64,000 nt of DNA, from contig NZ_FOUZ01000003.1 of the NCBI RefSeq assembly GCF_900115015.1, positions 1 to 64,000 on the forward strand, written 5' to 3'. A model generated the notes under the pieces. It made no database searches. It had not been told where the DNA came from and saw nothing but the letters and a program-made list of their open reading frames with translations. Origin of the DNA: Algoriella xinjiangensis. Its GTDB lineage: Bacteria > Bacteroidota > Bacteroidia > Flavobacteriales > Weeksellaceae. Made by a program: the position numbers and the translations under genes. The first letter of the stretch is position 1. Each line of letters starts with the position of its first letter. Positions 53,188 through 62,608 of the stretch are shown here, piece by piece.

Positions 53188-53212
53188 GATAAGATATATC
53201 ATCTATATTTGT

Positions 53213-53247
53213 AAAGTCTAGCACATAATTTGCTAGACTTTACTTTT
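53213..53247 (+). terminator. Terminator of pdhB
   Basis: AAAGTCTAGCA (53213-53223) pairs with TGCTAGACTTT (53231-53241), followed by a T-rich stretch. A TATATTTG box (53204-53211) immediately before it may be the promoter of the next gene, whose leader would then contain this hairpin. Confidence 0.75.
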
Positions 53248-53263
53248 TAACCAAAATTTATCA

Positions 53264-55798
53264 ATGAAAAGTCAACTAACAGCTTTTTTTATAGTTGTTT
53301 GTGCGCTTGTTCAAGCGCAAGTCAAAATTCAAGGTAAAGTCATCGACTCAGAAACCTTGAAACCAATTCCTTATGCAGATATTCGACTTCCCGAATTAAA
53401 AGTAAGTGCAACATCTAACTCTGATGGTACATTTTATATCGAATCTACAGGTAATACAAATCAATTAAGTGTATCTAAAACTGGATTTGAAACTGCAAAT
53501 TATATTTTAGAGAATAAGATTGACTACAATTATGTAGCACAATTATTTGTAGCCGAAGAAGAAACGGAAGAAGATAATGGAACGGTAGATTTACAAACAG
53601 CTGTAGTTTCTGCAAAGAAAAAACGCCTAAAAAAGAAAGAAAATCCAGCTTACGCCATTTTGCGCGAAGTTTGGAAACGTAAAAAGAAAAATGGTTTAAA
53701 ATCTATTCCTCATTATCAATACGATGAATACGAGAAATTAGAATTTGATATCAGCAATGTAGATTCTACGTTTATGAAACGTAAGATTTTTAAAGGAATG
53801 GAATTTGTTTTTGAGAAAGTAGATACTTCATCTATCAACGGAAAAACATATTTACCAGCCTTTCTTAACGAGTCAATCTACAAAGTTGCGGGTATCAATA
53901 AGCCATCTACAAAAGAACGCCGCGAATTAGTGGCAAATAAAACATCAGGTTTCGAGAAAAACGAAGTTGTTGCATCTACTGTAAAAAATCTTTTCAGAGA
54001 TATAGATGTTTACGACAATCGTGTTAATATTTTAGACATAAAATTTGTAAGTCCAATTGCGACGGATGGTTTTGCGGTTTATGATTATGAGCTGAAAGAT
54101 ACAATTGATGTTGATGGTGTAGAATCTTATCGTATAAAATATTATCCACGTCGCGAAGGTGAATTAACTTTTAAAGGTGAATTGTATATTTCGAAAGATT
54201 CGTATGCCGTAAAAGAGGTTGTGATGGAAACAACTAAAGAAATTAACGTAAACTTTGTGCGTAATATCTTTATGAATTTGCAATACGATATTCCAAACGA
54301 TTCGGTTTTTTATCCCAAAAAAGAATATGCCATGTTGGATATGTCTATTTTGAGTAAAAAGGAAGATTCGAAAGGTATTTTTGCACACAAAACAGTTAAT
54401 TATTACAACTATGATTTCGAAACATCTAATCCAGAAAGTTATTATTACGAACGATTAGATCCTGCAAAATCTGCTTTAAATGAAAAGTCGGATGAGTTTT
54501 GGGTAGAAAATCGTCCCGAAGCTTTAACTAAAGATCAAGAAGGTATTTACGAAACATTAGAACAACTAAATAAAGTTCCCAAATTTAATAACATTGTAAA
54601 AGGAATCGAGGTTTTTGGTTCGGGTTATTACAATGTGTTAAATGCGATAGATATTGGTAATTTATACTCGTCTTTTGGTTATAATGAGATTGAAGGTGTG
54701 CGTTTGCGTGCTGGTGCCAGAACATATTTTTCTCAGAATGATATGTGGCGTGCGCAAGGATTTTTAGCGTATGGTTTTAGAGACAATAAATTTAAATACG
54801 GAGCTGATTTTAGAACGATGTTCAATAAATTTAATCGTTTTCAAATTGGTATCGGTACAAAACGCGATGTAGAACAATTAGCGGCAACGTTAACTTCTTC
54901 GGACGGAATTATGACGCGTAGTTTTGCTTCGTCGTCAATTATTAGTCAAGGAAATAATGCATATTTAAGCAGTAATAATCTGACAAATATTTACACATCG
55001 ATTGAACCTTGGAAAAATGTAACTTTTCGTGTAGATGGAAATTATCAATTAATAAAACCTGCCGATTCTTCACTTTTTTCTGTAGCGTATGAAAAAGATG
55101 GAAAAATAAAAGAAACCGTAACAAATTCTAGCGTTAGTGTTTCTGTAATTGCTCGTCCAGGTGCTAAATATTCTCAATACGGGATTGATCGTTACGAAAT
55201 GTCTACACTTGCGCCAACTTTGATGTTGCGTTATACAAAAGGCTTAAAAGGAGTAATTAATTCAGATTTTGAATATGATAAATTACAATTCTTATATTCG
55301 CAACCAATTTTGATTGGTTCTTTTGGTAAATCTTTGATAACTGTAGAAGCAGGAAAAACATTCCAAGGTGTTCCATTATCATTGATGAGTGCAATTCCGG
55401 GTAACGAAAGTTATGGACAAGTTTATGGTACTTTTTCGCAGTTAGATTATTACGAATTTGTAACAGACGAATATGTAACGATGAATTATGAGCACCATTT
55501 TAATGGATGGATTTTGAATAAAGTTCCATTAATCAAGAAATTAAAATTAAGAGAAGTTGGTTTTTTACGTGCTGCTTATGGTGATATTTCGGATAAGAGT
55601 AAAGCAATTAATCGTTCAACAATTCAGTATTTTGCTCCAAATCAACAAATCTATTACGAATATGGTTTTGGAATAGAAAACATTGGTTTTGGAAACATTA
55701 GACCATTGCGTGTTGATTTTAATTGGCGCGGAAATTATAATAATTTGCCAGATGTTCGTAAATTTGGCGTGACAGTCGGAATGGACTGGAGTTTTTAA
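53264..55798 (+). CDS. DUF5686 outer-membrane protein with CarboxypepD_reg-like domain
   Basis: An 844-residue protein. The signal peptide ends at ALVQAQ. The N-terminal regulatory Ig-like domain is VKIQGKVIDSETLKPIPYAD (about 20-100). A DUF5686 region with YAILREVWKRKKKNGLKSIP follows. The C-terminal 400 residues are beta strands ending KFGVTVGMDWSF, with the terminal Phe of outer-membrane barrels. Its role is unknown; relatives are widespread in Bacteroidetes and are not TonB receptors. Its 29-base gap to ppa suggests co-transcription. Confidence 0.9.
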   Translation: MKSQLTAFFIVVCALVQAQVKIQGKVIDSETLKPIPYADIRLPELKVSATSNSDGTFYIESTGNTNQLSVSKTGFETANYILENKIDYNYVAQLFVAEEETEEDNGTVDLQTAVVSAKKKRLKKKENPAYAILREVWKRKKKNGLKSIPHYQYDEYEKLEFDISNVDSTFMKRKIFKGMEFVFEKVDTSSINGKTYLPAFLNESIYKVAGINKPSTKERRELVANKTSGFEKNEVVASTVKNLFRDIDVYDNRVNILDIKFVSPIATDGFAVYDYELKDTIDVDGVESYRIKYYPRREGELTFKGELYISKDSYAVKEVVMETTKEINVNFVRNIFMNLQYDIPNDSVFYPKKEYAMLDMSILSKKEDSKGIFAHKTVNYYNYDFETSNPESYYYERLDPAKSALNEKSDEFWVENRPEALTKDQEGIYETLEQLNKVPKFNNIVKGIEVFGSGYYNVLNAIDIGNLYSSFGYNEIEGVRLRAGARTYFSQNDMWRAQGFLAYGFRDNKFKYGADFRTMFNKFNRFQIGIGTKRDVEQLAATLTSSDGIMTRSFASSSIISQGNNAYLSSNNLTNIYTSIEPWKNVTFRVDGNYQLIKPADSSLFSVAYEKDGKIKETVTNSSVSVSVIARPGAKYSQYGIDRYEMSTLAPTLMLRYTKGLKGVINSDFEYDKLQFLYSQPILIGSFGKSLITVEAGKTFQGVPLSLMSAIPGNESYGQVYGTFSQLDYYEFVTDEYVTMNYEHHFNGWILNKVPLIKKLKLREVGFLRAAYGDISDKSKAINRSTIQYFAPNQQIYYEYGFGIENIGFGNIRPLRVDFNWRGNYNNLPDVRKFGVTVGMDWSF

Positions 55799-55827
55799 GA
55801 TAATAATAAATTAAATATAGATTTAAA

Positions 55828-56310
55828 ATGACTTTTGATGCAATTATAGAAATCCCAAGAGGATCTCGCAACAAATACGAAATGGATCACGAAACAGGAA
55901 GAATCCGTTTTGATCGTGTTTTATATTCTCCAATGGTTTATCCAGCTGATTACGGTTTTGTAGAAAATACATTAGGTTTAGATGGTGATCCAATTGATGT
56001 TTTAGTTTTTTTAACTGAGCCTACAGTACCAGGATGTGTTATCGAAGTTAAAACGATTGGTGTTTTGAAAATGTCTGATGACAAAGGTCAAGACGAAAAA
56101 TTAATTTGTGTACCTGTTGCTGATCCAACTTGGAATATCTTAAATGATATCAATGATATGAATCCTCATACATTGAAAGAAGTTGAACATTTTTTCAGAG
56201 TTTATAAAGATTTAGAAAATAAAACAACAACTATCGAAGGTTACGGTGATAAAGCACAAGCTGAGCAATTATTACAAGAAGCGAGAGATCGTTTTGTACC
56301 TACTCACTAA
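55828..56310 (+). CDS. ppa: Inorganic pyrophosphatase
   Basis: A 160-residue family I enzyme hydrolysing pyrophosphate to phosphate. It has IEIPRGSRNKYEMDHETGRI, YPADYGFVENTLGLDGDPID (signature D-G-D-P-x-D with the metal-binding aspartates) and EVKTIGVLKMSDDKGQDEKL. Length and motifs are typical of bacterial PPases, and it is cytoplasmic. Confidence 0.96.
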   Translation: MTFDAIIEIPRGSRNKYEMDHETGRIRFDRVLYSPMVYPADYGFVENTLGLDGDPIDVLVFLTEPTVPGCVIEVKTIGVLKMSDDKGQDEKLICVPVADPTWNILNDINDMNPHTLKEVEHFFRVYKDLENKTTTIEGYGDKAQAEQLLQEARDRFVPTH

Positions 56311-56330
56311 GATATAATAGCATGTATATA

Positions 56331-56365
56331 AAAATAGTCTTCATTTTTTGAAGACTATTTTTTTT
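56331..56365 (+). terminator. Terminator of ppa
   Basis: AAAATAGTCTTCA (56331-56343) pairs with TGAAGACTATTTT (56349-56361), followed by T residues. Confidence 0.85.
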
Positions 56366-56438
56366 GTGATGTTTTTCAACACTATTATTTTCTTATTATC
56401 ATGTATTATTGTAGTTTTAAACTAATTAATACTTAGTT

Positions 56439-57878
56439 ATGAAAAAAATATTTACAATTTCTCTTGCAATATTAGGACAACTAATTTTTGCACAGTACAC
56501 AACGCCTAATACAGGTACAACGTATCGCATTGCCGATTTAGACGTGCTTACAGCAGATATTTCTTACGATGCTGCAACAAACACTTACACGTTAACCCAA
56601 GACTTAACAATAGCTGAAACAGACACTTTTCTTTCGGATAGTGATTATACTTTGGCTATTGCAGATGGAAAATTAATTACGATTGCCGGACAAATTACAG
56701 TAAATGCTCCTAATCAAGTTTTATTTACTTCAACTAATCCGGGTACTATTTATTTTAAAGGTGTAAGATTAGAAGAAAGTGCTGTCGCTAAATTTTCTAA
56801 ATTTAAAATGACTTATGGAGGTGGATTAAGAGCTTTGAATTCAGATTTTACAATGGATAAATCTGAAGTTTCTTATCAAAATTCGGGTGCTGCAACAGGT
56901 GGTGCTATTAATTTTTCGAGAGGAAATCCAATCATTACAAATTCTATTTTTAAACACAATATTACTCCAGTAGTAGGTTCTGGAGCTAATCAAGCCGTTG
57001 CTTTAATTTTTGAAAATAATTATTTAGAAGATAATAACAAAGAAAATTCTAATCGTCCACAAATTAACATGGGACCAAGTGGAGAAAATCAAACAACTGT
57101 TATTAAAAATAATACAATTATAGGAAATAGAGCAAATACACGTGTGGGCGGAATTTCTGTTTCTAGTTTATTAAGTGTAATTAGTTTTGCGCAAATCGAA
57201 AATAATACAATTAAAGATAATCGTTACGGAATTACAATTACTGGAGTTACTGCTGGAGGAAATATTATTGGAAATATTATCGAAAATAATAATACAGAAA
57301 ATCTACCAAATATTGGTGGAAGTGGTATTTCTATTTCTCAAACAGCAACAGCGCCTAAAACATCTGTAGTAATTAAAGGGAATACTATCAAAGGAAATCT
57401 TTGGGGAATTACTATTATTGGTAATGGAACAAATATAGATATGACCAATGGAAATAATGTTTTTGAGAATAACGGAAATACAGGCGTAGACTATGCTTTA
57501 TATAATAATTCGGCGAATAATATACCAGCGAAAGGCAATTGTTGGGATCCTATTTTAACAGCAGAAAGAGTAGAAAGTGTTATTTTTCATAAACCAGATA
57601 ATGCAGCTTTAGGATTAGTAGATTATTCAAATTACGGATGTCTTTTAAGTACAAATGAAGTAAAATTAGATAAATTAAAGCTTTATCCAAACCCGAATAA
57701 TGGAACATTTACAATTGATACAAAAGAAAAATCTACATATCAAATTTACGATGTTAATGGAAGATTAGTAAAACAAGGAGATTTAAAAATTGGACAAAAT
57801 AATGTACAAACAACTCTTCAAAAAGGTGTTTATATTTTGAAAACAGCGCAATCATCTTCAAAAATTGTAGTAAAATAA
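56439..57878 (+). CDS. Secreted parallel beta-helix protein with T9SS type A sorting domain
   Basis: A 479-residue protein. The signal peptide ends at QLIFAQ. The central 300 residues carry right-handed beta-helix rungs with repeated Asn ladders such as TTVIKNNTIIGNRANT, IENNTIKDNRYGITITG and SVVIKGNTIKGNLWGITIIG. The C-terminal type A sorting signal is LKLYPNPNNGTFTIDTKEKS through GVYILKTAQSSSKIVVK. It is therefore exported by the type IX system and probably anchored to the surface or released. Beta-helices of this kind are often polysaccharide lyases or adhesins; no catalytic residues are identifiable, so activity is open. Confidence 0.92.
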   Translation: MKKIFTISLAILGQLIFAQYTTPNTGTTYRIADLDVLTADISYDAATNTYTLTQDLTIAETDTFLSDSDYTLAIADGKLITIAGQITVNAPNQVLFTSTNPGTIYFKGVRLEESAVAKFSKFKMTYGGGLRALNSDFTMDKSEVSYQNSGAATGGAINFSRGNPIITNSIFKHNITPVVGSGANQAVALIFENNYLEDNNKENSNRPQINMGPSGENQTTVIKNNTIIGNRANTRVGGISVSSLLSVISFAQIENNTIKDNRYGITITGVTAGGNIIGNIIENNNTENLPNIGGSGISISQTATAPKTSVVIKGNTIKGNLWGITIIGNGTNIDMTNGNNVFENNGNTGVDYALYNNSANNIPAKGNCWDPILTAERVESVIFHKPDNAALGLVDYSNYGCLLSTNEVKLDKLKLYPNPNNGTFTIDTKEKSTYQIYDVNGRLVKQGDLKIGQNNVQTTLQKGVYILKTAQSSSKIVVK

Positions 57879-57907
57879 GTTCATTATAATTAGATAAAAA
57901 ATGAATA

Positions 57908-57946
57908 AAGGGTTATCGTTATGTAGTACGATAACCCTTATTTTTT
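57908..57946 (+). terminator. Terminator of the beta-helix gene
   Basis: A 12-bp stem (57908-57919 with 57928-57939) followed by TATTTTTT. Confidence 0.85.
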
Positions 57947-58031
57947 GTGATGTTTATAAAAAAATAAAATTCTACCTTATTTCTCATCCATTTTTCCCAA
58001 AACATTTTTAAGTTTATAGAAATACTCACAC

Positions 58032-59468
58032 ATGAAATCAAAAAAATTATTAACGGCATGTTTCATATCGTCAACAATGCTGTTATCTGCTCAAACTAAT
58101 CAACAAGTTTTAGATTTAATCAACCAAGAAGTTGAGGTAAATTCGGAAGCTTACATGCAACTTAAAAAAGCAACCGAAACAATTGGACATCGTGCAACTG
58201 GAACCGAAAATGGAAAAAAAGCTGAAGAATATGCTGCAAGTTTATTAAGAAGTTATGGTTATGATGTTTCTTTTCAGGAATTTACTTTTAATGGTTGGAA
58301 CCGTAAAAGTTTAGATTTAAAAGTAAATAATCAACCTATAAAAGCTGTTGCATTGGCGCATTCGCCAGCAAATGTAAAATTATCAGGAGAATTAATTGAT
58401 TTAGGCAATGGTTTAGAAGATGATTACAAACGATTAGGTGATAAAGTAAAAGGAAAAATTGTTTTCGCAGCGTTAGGTTTATTAGACGGAACTGCAAAAG
58501 AAACAGAAAATTTACACCGTTCGGAGAAAACTGCTTTGGCAGAAAAATATGGAGCAAAAGGAATTATTTTGTTTAATCGTCCCGCGGGTGGAATTTTATT
58601 GACGGGAACAGCTTCTGTAACGGGCGATATTATCAAAATTCCGGCGATTAATATTAGTTTAGAAGATGGTTTAAAGATAAAAGAACAATTAACAAAAGGA
58701 AAAGAAGTTGCTAAAATAGAGATGAAAAATGATGTTGGACCAATGAAAGGTCGTAACATTATTGCTCGAAAAATAGGTTCTAAATTCACGAATGAAAAAA
58801 TTGTTTTAGGCGGACATTTGGATAGTTGGGATTTGGCAACGGGCGCAATTGACAATGGTGTAGGAAGTTTTTCTGTGATTGATATTGCGCGTACCTACAA
58901 AAAGCTGAATTTACAGAATGATCGTACGTTAGAGTTTGTCTTGTTTATGGGCGAAGAAGTTGGTTTGTTAGGTTCTAAATTTTATGTAGAACAAGCGATA
59001 AAAGACGGTTCTATCAATCAAATAAAAGCAATGTCAAATATGGATATGACCACCAATCCGAAAGCTTATTATTCGACAATGGAAGCTAATTTGAGTATTC
59101 TGAATGATTATGCAAAAGATGTACAGAAAGTGATTCCAGATTTTAAATTAAATGCATTTACAGATGTAGGTTTGCATTCGGATCATCAACCATTTATGTT
59201 ACAAGGCGTGCCAATAATAGGTTTGTCGGATAGTCAATTTACAAAAGGAGCGCTAAATTGTTATCATGCCAATTGTGATACATTTGATTATGTAGAAGAA
59301 ATTGGACTAAAAAACAATGTAATTTTAGAAACATATTTACTGTATCGTTTAAGTAATTTGAATGATTTACCAGCAAAACGTTGGACAGAAGAAGAAATAA
59401 AATCAAATTTAATTAAAGGAAATTTAGAAACACCTTTGCGAATTTCTGGAGATTGGAGATGGAAATAA
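58032..59468 (+). CDS. M28-family zinc aminopeptidase, secreted
   Basis: A 478-residue protein. The signal peptide ends at TMLLSAQ. A PA (protease-associated) insert lies near residues 120-220 (KGKIVFAALGLLDGTAKETE, KYGAKGIILFNRPAGGILLT). The M28 metal ligands follow: GGHLDSWDLATGAIDNGVGS, FMGEEVGLLGSK, NMDMT and, late, NCYHANCDTFDY. The active-site pattern (H, D, E/E, D, H) is complete. It probably removes N-terminal residues from peptides in the periplasm or outside. No T9SS domain is seen. Confidence 0.93.
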   Translation: MKSKKLLTACFISSTMLLSAQTNQQVLDLINQEVEVNSEAYMQLKKATETIGHRATGTENGKKAEEYAASLLRSYGYDVSFQEFTFNGWNRKSLDLKVNNQPIKAVALAHSPANVKLSGELIDLGNGLEDDYKRLGDKVKGKIVFAALGLLDGTAKETENLHRSEKTALAEKYGAKGIILFNRPAGGILLTGTASVTGDIIKIPAINISLEDGLKIKEQLTKGKEVAKIEMKNDVGPMKGRNIIARKIGSKFTNEKIVLGGHLDSWDLATGAIDNGVGSFSVIDIARTYKKLNLQNDRTLEFVLFMGEEVGLLGSKFYVEQAIKDGSINQIKAMSNMDMTTNPKAYYSTMEANLSILNDYAKDVQKVIPDFKLNAFTDVGLHSDHQPFMLQGVPIIGLSDSQFTKGALNCYHANCDTFDYVEEIGLKNNVILETYLLYRLSNLNDLPAKRWTEEEIKSNLIKGNLETPLRISGDWRWK

Positions 59469-59532
59469 TTTTTTTATTGTTTAAAAAAAATGCGTTAATT
59501 ATATATAAAAATAAAAACTTAGATAGAACTCA

Positions 59533-60507
59533 ATGACAATCAAAGAAGCTATTTTAAAAAGTTTAGAGGATTTAATAATTCCTGTTTATAATACTGAAGT
59601 TTATAATCATATTATTAATGAAAAATATTATGAGTTTTTAAAAGGGAAAACTCCAGCATCTACAATTTCTGCACAGCTTGGAGATTTTATAAGAAATGGA
59701 GATGTGAGGGTGAAAAGAATTAAAAAGCCAAACGGTACTTATTATTACTATTTAACTAAAAATGAACAAAAAATAGGAATTGATATTCTGAATGATGAAA
59801 ATGAAATTAGTGTTTCTAAATCAGATGAATTTATAAAACCTAAAGTGAAAAATTATGAAGAAAGAGATTTACATAAGCTTTTAAGTAGTTATTTAAAAAA
59901 TACGGAGACTTTTTCTAAAACAATTTTTCATGAACAATCTAATGGAAAAGATAGTAATCAAATATGGACTCATCCGGATATTGTAGGAATTAAGTTTCTC
60001 AATTTACAGACAAAAGCTAGTCAAAACTTTCTTAAATCAATAAATAGAGTTGATACCTTTAAATTAAGTTCATATGAATTAAAGAGAGAAATAAATAGTG
60101 ATAGCGAACTAAAGAAAGCATATTTTCAAGCAGTGTCAAATTCAAGTTGGGCAAATTATGGTTTTCTTGTTGCCTTTGAGTTTAGTGATAATTTATATGA
60201 AGAGATGGCAAGATTAAATCAATCCTTTGGAATTGGAGTTATTGAATTAAACGCAAATCCATATCAAAGTAAAGTTCTTTTCCCTGCAGTTTATCGTGAT
60301 TTAGATTTTAAAACAATTGATAAACTTTGTAAAATAAATAATGAATTTGAAAGATTTATTGAACAAACTGAAAAACTTTTGACAGCAAGTGAAAAATATA
60401 TTACAGGAGCTGAAAAAGAACTAGATGAATTTTGTGATACATATTTTTCTAATGATTCTGATATTGAAAAATATTGTAAAGAAAAAAATATACCACTTCA
60501 AAAATAA
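59533..60507 (+). CDS. HrgA-like protein: HARE-HTH domain plus possible PD-(D/E)xK region
   Basis: A 324-residue protein. The N-terminal 75 residues fit the HARE-HTH (restriction-associated) winged helix: IKEAILKSLEDLIIPVYNTE, STISAQLGDFIRNGDVRVKR and a YYYYL strand. The C-terminal domain has WTHPDIVGIKF and, later, LSSYELKREI, which could be the D and ExK of a PD-(D/E)xK nuclease. This matches the COG2958/HrgA family found next to restriction genes in Helicobacter. Here it is isolated between a peptidase and tryptophanase, with no methyltransferase nearby. Very AT-rich codons suggest recent acquisition. Confidence 0.75.
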   Translation: MTIKEAILKSLEDLIIPVYNTEVYNHIINEKYYEFLKGKTPASTISAQLGDFIRNGDVRVKRIKKPNGTYYYYLTKNEQKIGIDILNDENEISVSKSDEFIKPKVKNYEERDLHKLLSSYLKNTETFSKTIFHEQSNGKDSNQIWTHPDIVGIKFLNLQTKASQNFLKSINRVDTFKLSSYELKREINSDSELKKAYFQAVSNSSWANYGFLVAFEFSDNLYEEMARLNQSFGIGVIELNANPYQSKVLFPAVYRDLDFKTIDKLCKINNEFERFIEQTEKLLTASEKYITGAEKELDEFCDTYFSNDSDIEKYCKEKNIPLQK

Positions 60508-60522
60508 TATTTCAAATAAAAC

Positions 60523-60554
60523 AAAAAATGCTCGATATAATCGAGCATTTTTTT
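60523..60554. terminator. Terminator between the HrgA-like gene and tryptophanase
   Basis: AAATGCTCGAT and ATCGAGCATTT pair around a 3-base loop, with A and T runs on both sides, between convergent genes. Confidence 0.85.
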
Positions 60555-60558
60555 ATTC

Positions 60559-61935
60559 TTATTTCTTTTTTAATTTTACTGTAAAATGACGTAAAATATC
60601 AGATTCCCAAGTAATTTCATAACCGGATTTTATAGATTCTCGTCGGTCATAAATATTTTTTAATGCAACTGCAATATAATCCATGTGACTTTGAAAATAT
60701 GTTCTTCTCGGTATTGCTAAACGCAATAACTCTAATTTTGGATATCTATTTTCTCTTGTTTCAGGATCGCGATCGGCTAAAATTGTTCCAATTTCAACAC
60801 CTCTAATTCCAGCTTCTTTGTACAATTCTACACCCAATGTTTGTGCAGGAAATTCTTCGCGCGATACATGTGGTAAAAATTTTACGGCATCTACAAAAAT
60901 TGCATGTCCACCAATTGGTTGCTGAATCGGAATACCATATTCAATCAATTTATTACCTAAATATTCAATTTGATTGATTCTCGATTTTAAATACGAATAT
61001 TCAGTCGATTCTTGTAAACCTTGTGCTAAAGCAGCTAAATCACGTCCAGCTAATCCACCATAACTTAAATATCCTTCGTAAATAATTCCAAAATTTCCAC
61101 ATATTTTATATAGCTCTTCGTTATTAAGTGCTATAAAACCACCAATATTTACCAAACCATCTTTTTTCGCAGACATTGTCATTCCGTCTCCATAAGAAAA
61201 CATTTCTAACACAATTTCTTTGATTGTTTTGTCTTTAAATTCAGCTTCGCGTTCTTTAATAAAGTAAGCATTTTCTGCAAATCGCGCACCATCAAAGAAA
61301 ACTGGAATACCATATTGATTAGATAATTCGCGAACTTGACGAATATTTTCGATAGAAACTGGTTGTCCACCAGACGAATTACAAGTTACAGTGATTAATG
61401 TAAACGGAATTTGCGTTTTATCATATTGTTTGTAAATATCTTCTAGTTTTTTTAAGTCGATATTTCCTTTAAAAGGATGAATTAATTCGCTATCAAAAGC
61501 TTCATCAATTGTACAATCTACCGCATGTGCTTTTCTAAACTCAATATGACCTTTAGTTGTGTCAAAATGAGAGTTTCCAGGTACTACTTGATTTTCTTTT
61601 ACCAAAGCCGAAAACAATACATTTTCTGCTGCACGACCTTGATGCGTAGGTAAAACAAATTGGTAATTTGTGATGGTATTAATTGTTTCTTTCAGTTTTA
61701 AGAAAGATTGAGAACCAGCATAACTTTCGTCTCCAGTCATCATTGCGCCCCACTGTTTGTCAGACATTGCGCCTGTACCAGAATCGGTTAATAAATCGAT
61801 AAATACTTTGTGGCTTTCTAGGTTAAATAAGTTGTAATCTTTTTCTTCAATCCATTTTTCGCGATTTTCTTTAGTAGATTGATAAATTTCTTCGACCATT
61901 TTAATTCGAAATGGTTCAGCAAAAGGTAATTCCAT
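60559..61935 (-). CDS. tnaA: Tryptophanase (tryptophan indole-lyase)
   Basis: A 458-residue beta-eliminating PLP lyase giving indole, pyruvate and ammonia. The PLP lysine is in MSAKKDGLVNIGG. FDTTKGH (the position where tyrosine phenol-lyases have FTTTRYH) and GIRGVEIG (where they carry the phenol-binding Arg of VRSMERG) are the tryptophanase versions. Other family motifs are LLTDSGTGAMSDKQWGAMM, THQGRAAENV and SNSSGG-like TCNSSGGQPVS. Some segments (SDKQWGAMMTGDE) are closer to tyrosine phenol-lyase, so the substrate call rests on the two discriminating sites. No TnaC-like leader or tnaB permease is adjacent. Confidence 0.88.
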   Translation of the reverse strand: MELPFAEPFRIKMVEEIYQSTKENREKWIEEKDYNLFNLESHKVFIDLLTDSGTGAMSDKQWGAMMTGDESYAGSQSFLKLKETINTITNYQFVLPTHQGRAAENVLFSALVKENQVVPGNSHFDTTKGHIEFRKAHAVDCTIDEAFDSELIHPFKGNIDLKKLEDIYKQYDKTQIPFTLITVTCNSSGGQPVSIENIRQVRELSNQYGIPVFFDGARFAENAYFIKEREAEFKDKTIKEIVLEMFSYGDGMTMSAKKDGLVNIGGFIALNNEELYKICGNFGIIYEGYLSYGGLAGRDLAALAQGLQESTEYSYLKSRINQIEYLGNKLIEYGIPIQQPIGGHAIFVDAVKFLPHVSREEFPAQTLGVELYKEAGIRGVEIGTILADRDPETRENRYPKLELLRLAIPRRTYFQSHMDYIAVALKNIYDRRESIKSGYEITWESDILRHFTVKLKKK

Positions 61936-61966
61936 TTTTTTGTCGTTTGTGTTTATTGTAAAACTA

Positions 61967-61978
61967 CTAAACGTTTAG
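61967..61978. promoter_or_regulatory. Perfect 12-bp palindrome upstream of tnaA
   Basis: CTAAACGTTTAG is a perfect palindrome 31 bases before the tnaA start, at a position suitable for a promoter or operator. Confidence 0.35.
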
Positions 61979-62012
61979 AATATTATCAACATATAGTATA
62001 AAAACATAAAAA

Positions 62013-62039
62013 AATCCTCTATCAAATGGATAAAGGATC
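62013..62039 (-). terminator. Terminator of the third thioesterase gene
   Basis: AATCCTCTATC (62013-62023) pairs with GATAAAGGATC (62029-62039) with one G-U or mismatch. On the minus strand it is followed by seven T residues. Confidence 0.7.
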
Positions 62040-62062
62040 TTAATTTTTTCTATAGTTCGCTG

Positions 62063-62482
62063 TTAATCAATAACAGGAACTGGTCTTTTGTTTTCGTTAA
62101 TTGCAACCAACGTAAATGTTCCACTAATTGCTTTATCGCGTCCATCTCGGTACATACTTTCGATAAAAACATCAATTTGTACATCTAAACTAGAACGTCC
62201 TACACGAACTACTTTTCCTACAAATTCTACGATAGTTCCGGCCGGAATAGAATGTTTAAAGTCAATTTTATCGCTACTAACCGTAACAATAGGTTTACGA
62301 CAAAAACGGGTTGCAGTCATAAAAGCAATTTCGTCCATCAAATACATTACCGATCCACCAAACATGGTGTTGTGATGATTTGTATCTCCTGGGAAAACCG
62401 CTTTAAAAATGCGTGTTTCAGAATTATTGATACGTTGCTCGATCAACTCTTCTCTTGGTGTTTTTTCCACTTCCATTATCAT
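62063..62482 (-). CDS. Acyl-CoA thioesterase, hotdog fold
   Basis: 139 residues with the hotdog signature GDTNHHNTMFGGSVMYLMDE (HNTMFGG...D active-site helix), then VSSDKIDFKHSIPAGTIVEF and a strand containing LDVQIDVFIE. It is a single-domain acyl-CoA thioesterase, substrate unknown. The N-terminus is MIMEVEKTPR; the second Met (62476) is an alternative start. A terminator follows. Unexpectedly, the gene lies about 130 bases downstream of a cobalamin riboswitch on the same strand. Confidence 0.9.
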   Translation of the reverse strand: MIMEVEKTPREELIEQRINNSETRIFKAVFPGDTNHHNTMFGGSVMYLMDEIAFMTATRFCRKPIVTVSSDKIDFKHSIPAGTIVEFVGKVVRVGRSSLDVQIDVFIESMYRDGRDKAISGTFTLVAINENKRPVPVID

Positions 62483-62493
62483 ATATTTACACG

Positions 62494-62571
62494 TTACTCT
62501 TTGTTTCTAAAAAAATCTTGTGATAATGTTTTTTTGTGGTGTTTTGATTTTTTATTAATTCCATATAACAT
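62494..62571 (-). CDS. Possible 25-aa peptide between a riboswitch and the thioesterase
   Basis: ATG at 62569-62571 opens 25 codons ending at TAA (62494-62496): MLYGINKKSKHHKKTLSQ, then DFFRNKE. It is strongly basic and lies in the leader between the cobalamin riboswitch and the thioesterase start (11 bases after its stop). It may be a small protein, a translated leader peptide or chance. A still shorter frame, MLSPFKS (62576-62599), precedes it. Confidence 0.3.
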   Translation of the reverse strand: MLYGINKKSKHHKKTLSQDFFRNKE

Positions 62572-62608
62572 TGATTTAGCTTTTAAACGGCGAAAGCATT
62601 ATCAGTAA

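Noticed and set aside
53204-53247. Hairpin before the DUF5686 gene as a riboswitch
   Set aside because: It is a simple 11-bp stem followed by T residues, best read as the pdhB terminator.
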